Counted from the stretch's first letter, positions 10,186 through 21,214 are shown. The stretch is 23,540 nt of DNA from Mastigamoeba balamuthi (GCA_902651635.1 CACRSC010000022.1:52960-76499); one strand, 5' to 3'. The notes: a model not told the origin generated them from the sequence alone. Program-made: numbers and translations.

Positions 10186-12787
10186 ATGTCGTTCGAGGCC
10201 TCCCTCAGGGCCGTCCTGCGCGAGTGCGGCGCCGACGAGGACGTGTACGCGCCGTACATCGCCGCCGCGCTGGCCGAGCAGACGCCCAGCGCCCGCGCCG
10301 ACGTCCTCGAGCTGCTCGGCTCGGCGCTCGGCGACGCCCGCGCGGCCGCGGCGGCCTGCGACCGGGTGCTCGAGGCCTGGTCGCGCCAGCGCCCCAGCAG
10401 CGGCGCCCAGCTCCCGCGCGGGCCAGCGCGGCCGCGCCCGGCAGCAGCAGCGGGGGCGCCGCAGTCTGTAGATTCTGTAGATACGCGAATCTCGGAACAG
10501 AAATCCAGAAAATCTTCCGGAATCAGCGCAGCGGCGGAGGACAGGACAGCGGAGACGCCGCCTCCTGCCGCGCCGGCGGAGAGCGCCGCCGTGTCCGAGG
10601 CGGCCTACAGCAGGCCGGCGGTGGTGGCGGAGAAGGGGGCGGTGGAGATGGCGGGGGACATCGCGTGCTTCGAGCGGGGCGACACGCTGATGACGGGGCA
10701 CAGGCTGCAGCTGGCCATCGAGGACACGCTCATCCTCGACGGCACCGCGAGCCTCAGCATCACCCGCGGCAGGAGGTACGGCCTCATCGGCCCCAACGGC
10801 GTCGGCAAGACCACGCTCCTGCGTGCCCTGCACCAGGTTTTCACGTGCGTACCACAAATCAATTGCAAATCTCCCGCGCTGCGAGAGAAAAAATATCGCA
10901 AACCGCGAAAAATATCAATTGAATCTTCGAACCACCCACCCCTTTCTCCAACCTGGCAGCGAGCGATGCGGGCCCGGGGCGGTGCACTACGTGGGGCAGA
11001 CCGACGCGGAGGCCCTGGCGCTGGCAAAGGACTCGCCGCTGACGCTGGTCGAGCACGTGCTGACGGCCGACGCGCGGCGCGCGTACCTCGAGGGCCAGTC
11101 GGCCGCCCTCAGCTCAGACCCCTCGCCCGAGGCCGCCGAGCGTCTCTGCGACGTCCTCGCCGAGCTCGAGCAGCTCGAGTCGCACGGGACGGCCACGGGG
11201 GAGCAGCGGGCGCGGGCGCTGCTGCGGCAGCTCGGGTTCGCCGACGCCGACGCCCGCGTGGCGCTGCTGAGCGGCGGCTGGCGCTCGCGGCTCGAGGTCG
11301 CCCGCGCGCTGTGGTCCGACGCCGAGGTGCTGCTGCTCGACGAGCCGACGAACCACATGGACCTCGAGGCGGTGCTGCAGCTCGCGGGGCTCCTGCGCGC
11401 CTCCTCGTCGCCGTCGCAGTCGTCGTCGCAGTCGCCGCCGCAGCGGACGCTGGTGCTCGTGAGCCACGACGCGGCGTTCCTGGACCTCGTGTGCACCGAC
11501 ACGCTGTGCCTGCACATGGGCGTGCTGCGGCAGTTCGACGGGCCCTACGGCTCGTTCGAGGAGCAGATGCAGCAGAGCCGCACGTTCCACGAGGACATCT
11601 ACGCGGCGCGCGAGAAGAAGGAGCAGGCGCTGCGCGAGAGCGTCCTGCTGCAGCGCCAGCGCGCCGCCCGCGAGGGCGACGGCGCACGCGCCCGCAACGC
11701 GGCCTCGCGCGAGAAGAAGATGGACCGCATCTGCCTCTTCCGCGAGGACGGCAAGCGCTTCAAGACGCACTCGCTCAAGATCATGGACGCCTCTGCCGTC
11801 CGCCTCCCGCTCCGCCCCGAGCCCGTCCGCGACGGCAAGGGCGTCAACATGAAGGTGCGCGAGCCCTTCCCAGACTTGAGGCCCTCTGTTACCCTCTCGG
11901 CGCCGTGAGGACTGACGCGAGCGCTCGCGCAGCTGCCCGCGTGGATCACGCCGATCGACCCGGACGCCCCCGGGTCGGTGTCGACCGCGTCGTCCGAGTC
12001 GCTGCTCGAGGCGACGCCGCTGGTCGTCGGGCCCGGGTGGGGCAAGGGCGGGGGCGCGCTGCTGCGGACGCCGCCGCTCTCGGTGCTGGCGGGCGACCGC
12101 ATCGCCGTCGTGGGCTCCAACGGCTGCGGCAAGACGACGCTGCTGCGCGCGCTCTGCGGGTCGCTGCCCTCGGGGGCCATCGCGGGGGGCTCCGTGCACG
12201 CCGCGTGCTCGGTCGCCGTCGTCGACCAGAACCAGCTGGCGGCGCTCGACGGCGACATGTCGATGACGCCGATCGAGTGGATAACGCGCCGCATGGGCGC
12301 CAGCGGGCGCCCGCGCGCAGAGGAGGAGGCCCGGAAGCACCTGTCGTGCTTCGCGCTGGGCCCCGAGGCGGCGGGCAGCTGCATCGCGTCGCTGAGCGGC
12401 GGCATGCGCGTGCGGCTGCTGCTGGCCGGCGTGTTTGTCGCGAGCCCCCGCGTGCTGTTCCTCGACGAGCCGACCAACCACCTCGACGGCGAGAGCATCG
12501 CGGCCTTTGCCGAGTTCTGCAGGACGTTCCCGGGGGCCATCGTGGGCGTCAGCCACCACGTGGCGTTCCTGCTGCAGGTCTTCCGCGACCTCTGGCTGCT
12601 CGAGGACGGGCGCCTGCGCGTCCGCAAGACAGAGGGCGGCGTGGCTTTCTCCCAGGCGTTCGCCGAGTACGCGCAGCCCTTCGTGGGGGCCGAGCACCGC
12701 GCAGCGTTCCAGGACATGCTCAGGATCCGCGCCGCGCGCTCGACCATCGTGGCACACAAGGAGACCTCGTCGTCGCTCTACGTGTAG
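10186..12787 (+). CDS. ABCF-family twin-ATPase protein (GCN20/ABCF3-like), three exons
   Basis: Exons 10186-10844, 10960-11854 and 11933-12787 join in frame to 802 residues. There are two ABC ATPase domains and no membrane spans, the hallmark of ABCF. Domain 1 has GPNGVGKTT (202-210), LSGGWRSRLEVA (from 323), VLLLDEPTNHMD and LVSHD. Domain 2 has GSNGCGKTT (579-587), LSGGMRVRLLLA (from 672), VLFLDEPTNHLD and GVSHH. A charged linker (EKKEQALRESVLLQRQR) lies between, as expected for the arm that reaches into the ribosome. The N-terminal 70 residues are helical and acidic and recall the ABCF3/GCN20 N-terminal domain; the next 100 are low complexity. Such proteins act in translation or in eIF2-kinase control. 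An AT-rich stretch at about 10465-10525 inside exon 1 looks intron-like, but removing it with normal sites breaks the frame, so I keep it as coding. Confidence 0.92.
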
Positions 12788-12961
12788 CCCTTGGTCCTAC
12801 TCCCACCCCCCTCGCTGCCGGAAGGCCTGTCGAAGAGATTCAATGGCTTCATCCTTCGTTGTTGCAGTACGCTTGACCACAGATCCGTTTTGGCGGGGAC
12901 CTGTGTGGTCCAAAAACTCGGGCAATGCCAGGTCAGAGTGCTGCAGGTCTCGGACAGTTCC

Positions 12962-15900
12962 TCACATGCCCTCGTTGGCCTCGATGCGCGTGTTGGTGAT
13001 GGCCTTGACCTCCACCACGTACGTGGGGCACAGCTGCGTCTCGTCGAAGAAGAACCACTCGGACCACTGCGGGCTCGAATGGCTGTCGTACCCCTCCGTG
13101 GGCTTCACAGCCCCCGCATACGACCCTGGTCCACCCTCAAATGCTCAGATCGGACAGCCCAATGCGTAGTGCATGGGTGAAAAGGAAGTGCGTACCCATG
13201 TGCAGTGTTCTCCCGGGCAGTGCCCTCAGCATCAGAATCTTGATGGATTCACCCTGAGAGGAAGGAACTCCTGGTGAGAGCGACAGAAACTAACCCATTT
13301 CAGGCGGTGCGCACTTCGTCAAGGGGCCATGGCAGCTCGTTGCCCTCCGACGTCGCCCGCATGTTGGAGTACTGCAGCGTGTACTCCACGAACCTGCTGG
13401 CACACACTCCGAAGTGCGGGTCCTGCAGAGAGGAAAGAGAGGTGATCAGTCTGGGACTGGCAGAGGCGGCGAGGCAGAGGCAGCGGGCACCCCGAAGAAG
13501 CCTTCGTCATTCGACTTCGACGGGTTCAGGGGATGACCCACACGCAGCAGCCCATTCGTGCAGATCGAGGGGATGTTGCAGTCCCTGGTGCCGTGGAATG
13601 CAACACGTTCCTCCAGCTCTTCATCGGTCCGGTGCAGCACATCGCTCATGAACTGCTTCCTCCGCGAGAACCAGAGATCCAACACAGGGTTCATCACCTT
13701 CCACGCAGCGGCAACAACGAAGATGATGGGAAGTTTGTTCTTCTGAATCCTTTTGACAGTGTAGTCCTCGTGGTGCATCTGGAAGTACTGCGGGAACGAC
13801 CTCTGAAAGGCCTTGAACTCTTTCCCCTTGATCTGCACCAGTTCTGAGTCCAGCCGTTGCTCTCCGAGTTCTCTCCACAGCGAGACATGGGCTGGATCTG
13901 TGCCATCATCTGGAATGGACACGCTTGCCATTACAATGGGGGCAGATTGCACAAGCTCTGGAGTGAATTGGTGTTCTGTGCCAGAAGGGTGACTTGGGCC
14001 AGTCTCTGAATTGGACTCTCTTCTGCGATGAATGACCAGAGCAACAACACCTCCTCCCACTGCAAGAAGCACGCACCCAACAACCACAGGAACAGCAATT
14101 GCCACGCCCTTGTGGTTGTTATCCCTCCTCCCAGCAGCACGCGACGACACCGACCCATGGTGGAGATCCTGAGACTTCTGGCTGACCAGTTCCGACCCGC
14201 TGCTTTTCGGGTTCGTGTGCTCGCTGTCACTTTCACTTGAGACCACCGGCTGCACACACCAATCACTGCCGAACTGCTGCGATTTCACACTGATGCTTGA
14301 ACTTGAACTGGACTCGGTCCCATTCATCCAAAAATCGATCCCTGCTGCAATCGGCGCAGACCACTGACATCCAGCCCTGGCTGCGGAAAGGGACATTGTC
14401 CAATTGGGTGCAGTTTCCGAGCCATTGTGGAAGAACGTGATTCCGCGATCCACGTCAGACAGTCTAAACTCTGTAATTGGGACTTTGGGGTGGGCACTGT
14501 GCGCAAAGTACCCATACGTCACGCCAGCGACCCGAATCGAGACCTCGGATGCCGACGAGAGTGTGTTGACGTCCAACTGCCGTCTGGAAATCCGCGTGGG
14601 CAGCCCTTGAGCAACGCAAAACCGGTTTTGTGACAGTGATGGCTGGCCGACGCCGTAGAGGACAAACACTCGCCCCGGAACATTTGACAGATAGGTCGAA
14701 ACTCCAAATACGATGTCCGAGACCTTGTCCCCGTTGAAGTCGCCAGCCGAGAGCACTTGAGTGCTATGTCCGTCCGTGCCTCTCTCGCCATCAACTCTGT
14801 AGCCATCGGAGCATATGAGTGCGTTGAGGTCTATCGGGTTCCACATCTTCTGGTTCTTTCCGAAGATCACAAACGCTGTTGGCGTCGAGGTGCCCATAAT
14901 CGCACTGACAATGAAGTCAGAGACACCGTCGCCGTTGACATCCCCTGCTGGCGCAACAGACTTCCCGATACTGCCGAGGCTCTCGCCAGTCAGAGCGAAG
15001 CCTGTGGATGGCCCGAGAGCGCTCAGATCGATAGTGCTGAGGTTCCCTGCAGGTGCTCCCAGGACCACCCGCCCCTGCACAAATATGTCGTCGACGTGGT
15101 CCCCTGATATGTCCCCCATACCGGCGACAACATAGTCACCTCCAGTGGCCTCCATACGGAGAGGGCACAGGCGGAAGGTGTTGTCGGGGGAGCTGTATGC
15201 AATTGCCAAGTATTGAGAGGCCACTGACCCGATGACTAGGTCCGGCAAATGGTTGCCGTCGAAATCCCCTGACGACACCGAGAACCCCAGTGCAGCCAGA
15301 TTGTGATCTCCCAATCCACTGATGCTGACCCCGTCGCTGCCGAGTGACTGCGCGCCCAAGCGGACCTTGGCGGCTCTTCTTTTTGACCCATAGACCACGT
15401 AAACCGTGCCGGCATCGTACGCCCCTACCGCGACGTCGTCGACATTGTCGCTGTTGAGGTCTCCCGGGCCGTGGACCGCGACACCCCTCTCAGCACGAGC
15501 CCCCTCGATGGTGATCCCGGCTGCCGCCGAGAGGTCGATCACCCCGTGGGCCTCCCTGCTGCCGTACACAACGTAGGCGGTGTTGAGGTGTGTGGTGCCG
15601 ATGGCGAGGTCGTCGATGCCATCGCCGTTGATGTCCCCTGCGCGGGCAAGGGAGCTGCCCACCACCAGAACATCAGCACCGTGTTTACTGACGAGGGCTA
15701 TCGATTGGTTCGTGTCCCACAGCTTGTCCATCTCGATCAGCGCCTGAGCCCTTGTCCCGGGGTTGAACACGACCACGACCCTGTTCAACGTGCCGGGCCG
15801 TGCTCGGGCTCTGCTGCCCACAGCAATGTCGAGCACGCCGTCGCCGTTGAAGTCGAGAACAGCAACAGAATCGGCAAACGAAAGGGAGCCCTGGTCGACG

Positions 15901-16019
15901 ATGCGAAAACCTGTAGGGCTGGTGCAGAGCGTCACCAGATCGTAGTGTGCTGTCTCCCCCTGAGAGAGACCGGACAACATCGCAAGAGCAAAGGAGAGGA
16001 GTCCCCACAAAAGTGCCAT
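12962..16019 (-). CDS. Predicted receptor: FG-GAP propeller, CSPG-like repeat, one TM, cytoplasmic PARP domain
   Basis: Exons on minus are 16019-13491, 13422-13315, 13253-13196 and 13125-12962 (2859 bases, 952 residues); all joins keep frame. Residues 1-21 are a signal peptide. Seven FG-GAP/Ca-binding loops follow (FNGDGVLDIAVG, INGDGIDDLAIG, LNSDNVDDVAVG, FDGNHLPDLVIG, ISGDHVDDIFVQ, VNGDGVSDFIVS, FNGDKVSDIVFG), enough for an integrin-alpha-like propeller. Then comes a CSPG/NG2-type repeat (GYFAHSAHP...FRLSDVDRGITFFHNGSE), a Ser-rich stalk, a membrane span at about 638-663 with a stop-transfer HRRR, and a cytosolic PARP fold: FHGT (His809), FGVCAS (Cys850 where most PARPs have Tyr), LMLRALPGRTLHMG, and SEWFFFDETQLCPTYVVEV with Glu921 at the catalytic Glu position. 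The Met at 16019 is chosen because it starts the signal peptide and is conserved in the decayed copy. Ligand and substrate unknown. Confidence 0.88.
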
Positions 16020-16640
16020 CCTAAGTCTGTTAACAAAGACAAAGATCACCGAGGAAGGGTTCACGAAAAGGGGGAGGGGTATCTCCCTCACCACGTATCT
16101 TTGCTGTACAGACATCGCCCCTCGCTGGTGCGGCATCAGCAAATCAGGGGCGACAGTGAGCAGTGATCACTTGAATTTTCCAGCTCAGCGCAATATGTGC
16201 ATTGCGCCGACTCCCCCGGCGTCTCCCTCAGCCCTCTGTCAGCCCGTGTCACAAGGCGCAAGGGCTCACTCAATGAGGGCCCATTTGCCGAATAAGCCCT
16301 GAAATTCCCTCACCAACACAACTCAACCGTCAGTTGTCGCGCTGGAGCACGGCACGGTTCTGGGCACCGCGGTCCAACGGCATGGTGCATCTCAGGCATC
16401 TCGGGGTTTATGGATCGAGCGCACAGAGGCATATTCACAATAACGATTTCTTCAGAATGGGCCAGCGCGAGAGCACCGGGTCAGCTGGAAAACCGTTGAA
16501 TTATGAAGAAGAATATGTGTGAGAGCGCTTGCGCAGAGCATAGAGGGCTGTGCGATGATGCAGGAGCTGCCGAGCGCCATTTCGAGAGGGCCGGTGTCTC
16601 GGCGCCGGGAAATCATCTGGCGGCACCTCCTCCTAGCTAG
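16020..16640. repeat. Duplicated upstream flank, copy A
   Basis: This spacer matches 18217-18860 in the same order and orientation. Shared landmarks include AAGGGTTCACGAAA, ATATGTGCATTG, GAGGGCCCATT and the stretch before CGAGCGCC. It connects the receptor start to what was the upstream side of the plus-strand partner. The match is imperfect, with many substitutions and small gaps, so the duplication is old. Confidence 0.85.
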
Positions 16641-16654
16641 TGTGTCAAATTGTG

Positions 16655-16994
16655 ACAATCCCGAGCAACAAGTCCGTCCTGGCGACGGCCATCTGGCGCT
16701 CAAACCTCGTAACGCTGTACACTGTACACTGTCAAGCGGGTCCTTTTGGGGTGTCGCGTACGCCGATGATCGCTTCGGGTTTGTTGACGGTGTGTACGAC
16801 CAGTCCGTCGCCAAGTATGCCCTGACCGCATCGTGCTCCAGGCCCCACCACATCCTTGTCAGGACCGACGGCCTGGTGACCGTCGTGTGCGACGCCGTCA
16901 TCATTGCATGCAAGCTCGACCACTTCGGCTCTGTCTTCGTTGACTGGCTGCTGCCCGCAAAACATGGCTACACCGCGTCCTTAGTCAACTGTGG
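16655..16994 (+). pseudogene. Decayed fragment of the secreted-protein gene at 19308-20257
   Basis: The DNA aligns with about 19682-20115 of the intact gene. Clear matches are DDRF-FVDGVY, VAKYAL-ASCSRP, DGLVTVVCD and FGSVFV-W. The signal-peptide exon, the N-terminal third and the C-terminal 50 residues are missing, and internal pieces are lost (about 70 bases near 16745 and about 27 bases near 16805). A shortened frame (within 16519-17043) remains open across the fragment, so a short product is formally possible, but no signal peptide or start equivalent survives. It lies directly next to the truncated receptor copy. Confidence 0.8.
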
Positions 16995-17081
16995 ATTGTG
17001 CCTCTTTCTGCCGAATTCTGCTGAACTCGGTTTTCGCTCCTGATTTGCAGATTTCGGCCGAAAAAACTCTTGCGTGAACAG

Positions 17082-18216
17082 AAGATGACAAACGCTGAGG
17101 GCCTGTAGGATTCGAAGACCGCACTGACAATGAAGTCAGAGACACCATCGCGGTTGACATCCCCTGCTGGAGCAACAGAATTCCCGATACTGCCAATGTT
17201 CTCGCCCATCAGAGCGAATCCTGTGGATGGCCTGAGGGCACCCAGATCGATAGTGCTGAGGTTCCCTGCAGGTGCTCCCAGGACCACTCTCCCCTGCACA
17301 AACATGTCGTCGAGGCAGCCCTCTGATATGTCCCCGATACTGGCGACAACATAATCACCTCCAGCAGCCTCCAGCCGGACAGGGCGCATGTGTAAGGTGT
17401 CGTAGGGGGTCCTGTATGCAATTTCCGAATACTGCGAGCTCTGACACCCCGTGGAGAGGTCCTTGAAATGGTTGCCATCGAAATCCCCTGACGACACTGA
17501 GAATCCCAGAGCGTCCAGGTTCTTAGCTCCAATTCCATCAATGCTGACCCCGTTGCCGCCGAGTGAATGCGGGGCCAAACAGACCTTGGCGGCTCTTCTT
17601 TTTGACCCGTAGATCACGTAAACCCTGTCGTTGCCGTATGCTCTGACCGCTACGTCGTCGATACTGTCGCTGTTGAGGTGAACAACGATGCTCCCTTAAG
17701 CTCGAGCCTTCTCGAAGATGATCCCATCTGCCACTTCGATGTCATGCACTCCATGGCCTCGCCTGCTGCCGTACACAACGTTCGTGGTGTCACGATACTT
17801 GGTTCCGATGCCGTCGCCGTTGATGTCCCCTGCATGGGCGAGGGAGCTGCCCACCACCAGAACATCAAACTCGTCTTTGCTGACGGGGTCTACCGATTGG
17901 TTCGTGACCCACAACTTGTCCATCTCAATCAGCGTCCGCACTCTGTTGGCCCCGGGGTTGAACACGACCACGACCCTGTTCCACCTGCTGGGCCCTGCTG
18001 AGGCTCTGCTGCCCACAGTGATGTCGAGCACGCCGCCTCCGTTGAAGTCGAGAATCGCAACCAAGTCGGCAAAAGAAAGGGCAGATCTCTGGCCGTTAAT
18101 GCAAAACCTGTCGCGTTTGCACACAGTGTCATCAGGTCGTAGTGTGCTGTCTTCCCCACAGAGATGCCGGACAACAGCGCAAAAACAGAGAAGAGGAGCC
18201 CCCACAATAGTTCCAT
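17082..18216 (-). pseudogene. Truncated, frameshifted copy of the FG-GAP/PARP receptor gene
   Basis: The ATG at 18216 begins a signal peptide (MELLWGLLFSVFALLSG) like that of the intact gene at 16019. The frame shifts after about 40 residues; the matching sequence resumes in another frame (LSFADLVAILDFNGGG). One Ca-loop has lost its Asp (FNGGG for FNGDG), residues after INGDGI are deleted, and a stop follows KARA at about 17698. Homology continues in a third frame (MIYGSKRRAAK to GPAGDVNRDGVSDFIVS-like sequence) and ends near 17085 in the sixth blade. The seventh blade, CSPG-like repeat, membrane span and PARP domain are absent. This is a non-functional tandem relic. Confidence 0.9.
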
Positions 18217-18860
18217 TTGATGACTGTAAACAAAGAGAACAAGGTCACACTGAGTGAAGGGTTCACGAAACAAATGAGGGATATCTCCCTCTCTTGACAC
18301 GAATCTTGGTTGTAAAGATGCACGTCGCGCAGTGTGGTGATATCAACAAAAAAAACCCCATGCCGGGCGACAATGCCCGGGCGATCGGGTGATCAGGTGA
18401 TCTCTTTGAATTTCCTCCCTGCTCCACAAAATATGTGCATTGCACCTCCTTCCCCGGCATCTGTCTCAGACCTCTGTCGGCCTGCGCCATCAGACGCAAG
18501 GGCTCTTTTGACGAGGGCCCATTCAGCTAGCTGATAGACAGCTCTGAATTTTCCCTCGACGATAAAACGTGACTTACAATTACGGCGGTGGTGTACGGCA
18601 TGGTGCTGGACACCACGGCTCACATCGACCTGCTGCAATTCGGGAATCTCGAGAGGCGTCCGCAACGGGGCACATAGGCACCTTCACAACAAAAAATTCT
18701 TCAGATGTACCGCCTCAAACACCTTGGCGATAGAACAAAACCGGGGGAAAGGGGGGGTCGGGAATTCGGCGGAAGAAAAAAAGCATGAGACGTGTGCGCA
18801 GAGGGAAGAGGGCGGTTCAAGGAAGCAGGAGCCACCGAGCGCCGTGTCGTGAGGCGTACC
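18217..18860. repeat. Duplicated upstream flank, copy B
   Basis: Counterpart of 16020-16640: same order and orientation, with shared GAAGGGTTCACGAAA, ATATGTGCATTGC and GAGGGCCCATT. Here it lies between the decayed receptor copy and the intact secreted-protein gene. Confidence 0.85.
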
Positions 18861-19307
18861 AGCTGAATTCCCCCAAGCGGCAACCGTCAATGAGGTTACA
18901 GCCCTTGAGTTTTGTCCCGCACTGTGGCATCGTGGTTACACACTCTCTGTTTGCAGTGCCTGCCGCCACCTCCTCACACTCAGGCACGGTGCACCCACGA
19001 CTTCACGTTGACGGGCTTGGCTCAGTGCCGAGAACTGCTGGGTGCGTACTGGTACCGCACGCCTTGCTAGGCCTCGGAGCTGTAGTGATGGGCGGCGTGG
19101 CATGGCCACCAAGTCTTCGACGCAAGAGGCGCGCTGCTATCGTTGGTGCTGGATTGACCCATAGCTGCCGCAGGAGAAGGGAGTGACTTTCGGACGTTTT
19201 CCTGTGACATCAGCAGAGCGGAGCTGGAACCTTCAGTGCCGAACAACTGAGTGAGGAGTTCACGTTTTTTATTTTCTGTGGAGCCCCTCAACTGTTCACA
19301 ACATAAC
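18861..19307. other. Upstream region of the secreted-protein gene, unique to copy B
   Basis: About 450 bases with no counterpart in copy A, where they and the first part of the gene were lost. A plus-strand ORF ends here with a hydrophobic then basic stretch (LLGLGAVVMGG, then RRKRR), but its start lies in the duplicated flank and it is not conserved in copy A, so I do not call it. T-rich sequence sits about 40 bases before the ATG at 19308. Confidence 0.45.
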
Positions 19308-20257
19308 ATGCACTGGCATCGCGTGACCGTGTGCCTCATCCCTGCTCTCTGCCTCAGCCTGTCGGCCTGTGCTTTGGGTTCTGCTCAGAGGTAAATCGTT
19401 TGTTGCGAATGCTCACGGACTAGGGCGAGTTCTGACGCAGCCCTCATCGCAGCGGCACCGCAGTGCACGTGGAGCAGCGCCTGGACTTGTCGGACCCGAT
19501 TGCGGGAGGCGTGTACCGCGCCTTGATCAACGCGACGGGTGTCTGGCTGCGGCCCGTGGAGGCCGTTCCGGGCGTGACTGTGCTCGCCGCGGAGACCACT
19601 GAGTTAATCAACGGTATCTTCGCCGCCGGGGCGTCGGGCGCCCTCTACAGGTACTACAGCCTGAGGCCGGTGCCCAGGTACTGGTCCGTGCCCAGCGGCA
19701 AGCCCGTCCTGGCTATGGGCGTCTGGCACGACATCCTCTCCGTCGCCGACGTGGACACGCTGTACACGGTCACGCGGGGCACACCCCCGTCCAGCACGGC
19801 CTGCAAGCACGGCATTGTGGCCGCGCAGGGCACCGGCTTCGGGGGCACCTCGCTCGCCGATGACCGCTTCGCGTTTGTCGACGGCGTGTACAACCAGGTC
19901 GTGGTGCTCGACACCGACTGCCACGTCGTCGCCAAGTACGCCCTGCCCGCGTCGTGCTCCAGGCCCTACCGCATCCACGCCAGGCGCTCCGACGGCCTGG
20001 TGACCGTCGTCTGCGACACCGTCGTCGTTGCCGGCAAGCTCGACCAGTTCGGCTCCGTCTTCGTCGAGTGGCCGCTGCCCGCCGAGCACGGCGACATCAC
20101 GGCTGTCGTCAACTGCCGCAAGTCGGGCATCTGGATGACCGACAAGAAGCTCGGCCTCCACTTCGCCAGCGCCTCCAACAGGACCGTCGATACCATCCCC
20201 TTCGAGGGCCACTTCTTCTTCGGGGCCCTCTGTGTCGACGCGATCCCGCGCTGGTGA
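19308..20257 (+). CDS. Secreted protein of unknown family, possible beta-propeller, two exons
   Basis: Exon 19308-19390 encodes a signal peptide (HRVTVCLIPALCLSLSACA). A 62-base GT-AG intron splits a Ser codon and exon 19453-20257 follows, for 295 residues. The mature chain is rich in short Val-rich strands with regularly spaced Asp-Gly turns (DDRFAFVDGVYNQVVVLD, then DGLVTVVCDTVVVAGKLD), which suggests a small beta-propeller of NHL or YVTN style; I do not recognise a named family. Several Cys residues may form disulfides outside the cell. A partial copy survives at 16655-16994, so it was once paired head-to-head with the receptor gene. That pairing hints that the two products could work together at the cell surface; this is inference only. 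Confidence 0.85.
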
Positions 20258-20686
20258 GCGACGGGGTGCTGCTGGGTGTGCGACGCTTGATTTTCTCCCC
20301 ATGCCGGCTGTTCAGGAGGAGCCGACTTCCAATGAAGCCTTACCCCCAAGCACAATGAAAATAAACCAGGGTTCGGCAAGAAAAAAATCAACTCATCAAG
20401 TATCAACTCACCTTCACTCAACCTGGAGGGGGTTGAGAGGCGGGTTGAGTTGTGAAAAAGGTGTTTACACAGGACGTGAACTGACCGAGATTCTCGCTCA
20501 GAAGGCCCCGCCGGTGCTCTCTACACGACGCTAGCTGCTGTGCCGACGAGAAATCGAGAAGAGTAAACCCCAAGGCGTTTTACGTTGCCTCGTCGTCATA
20601 GAAATCCGCAGAACCCACGCGCGCATGACAGCCGTAGGGACCTCAGTGCCCAAGTAACCTCTGTTTCTCCTGTCGATGTGTATCTC

Positions 20687-21214
20687 TCAAGCACTCCTCC
20701 CTGCACTCACGCGTCCCCGCCGCATCAGGCCCATGAACCCACGTCCTTCTCGCTCGATGTCGAGGCGTACGCCAGAGCCTGTTCCCATGGTGATGCCGGT
20801 GGCACAAACCCTGGTGGCACAAACCCTGGTGGCCACCACGTCCATCTCACCGGCCGCCTCAGTCCCTGCGGCCCCCACGGTTGTCCACGTCGCCGCAGAC
20901 GGCGTCGCCTGTTGCCCGATGAGCACCGTGATGCTCACCGACGTCGGCAGCAGCAGCAGCTCATCAGCGCCAACGTGGTGATGAGTAGCGTGAGGATTGG
21001 CGGCCTTGAAGACGACGTCGCCGGCAGCAGTGCGACAGGCCTGCATGTTCCTGTTGCTGGCTGCGGCCGTGGGCAGTGTGTACGTGCACTGCTGCGCCGC
21101 GGCCATGCGGTGCACGACGTACGCGGGCAGCAGGACTGCGAGGCCCTTGAGGGCGATGCCAGTCGGTGCTGCGTTGTTGTTGTGCAGCGACGACACCAGC
21201 GAGTAGTGCTCCAT
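20687..21214 (-). CDS. Hypothetical 175-residue protein inside the candidate element
   Basis: The minus-strand frame begins MEHYSLVSSLHNNNAAPTG and most codons end in G or C, as in the proven genes here, so it is likely coding or was recently. It contains an AALKGLAVLLPAYVV-like hydrophobic stretch near the N-terminus, a His cluster (PHATHHHVG), and a Thr/Val-rich middle. The last third includes a duplicated five-residue unit (TRVCA twice), which reflects a 15-base DNA repeat. The frame stays open upstream of the ATG, so another exon is possible. I recognise no domain. Confidence 0.4.
   Translation of the reverse strand: MEHYSLVSSLHNNNAAPTGIALKGLAVLLPAYVVHRMAAAQQCTYTLPTAAASNRNMQACRTAAGDVVFKAANPHATHHHVGADELLLLPTSVSITVLIGQQATPSAATWTTVGAAGTEAAGEMDVVATRVCATRVCATGITMGTGSGVRLDIEREGRGFMGLMRRGRVSAGRSA
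20798..20832. repeat. Tandem 15-base repeat, about 2.3 copies
   Basis: GGTGGCACAAACCCT occurs at 20798-20812 and 20813-20827, followed by a partial copy (GGTGGC). It lies within the hypothetical ORF and keeps its frame. Confidence 0.85.

Noticed and set aside
10465-10525. AT-rich stretch in ABCF exon 1 that looks like an intron
   Set aside because: Possible GT/AG pairs give lengths that break the frame, apart from one of 33 bases, too short to trust. The frame is open through it.
11114-12757. 547-codon minus-strand ORF across the ABCF gene
   Set aside because: Antisense shadow of a gene with all ABC motifs on plus; composition is Arg/Ala/His-rich with no domain.
15471-16166. 231-codon plus ORF opposite the receptor
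   Set aside because: Antisense to the signal peptide and first FG-GAP blades; no features of its own.
16519-17043. 174-codon plus ORF as an independent gene
   Set aside because: It is the open remnant of the secreted-protein gene, lacking its signal peptide and ends.
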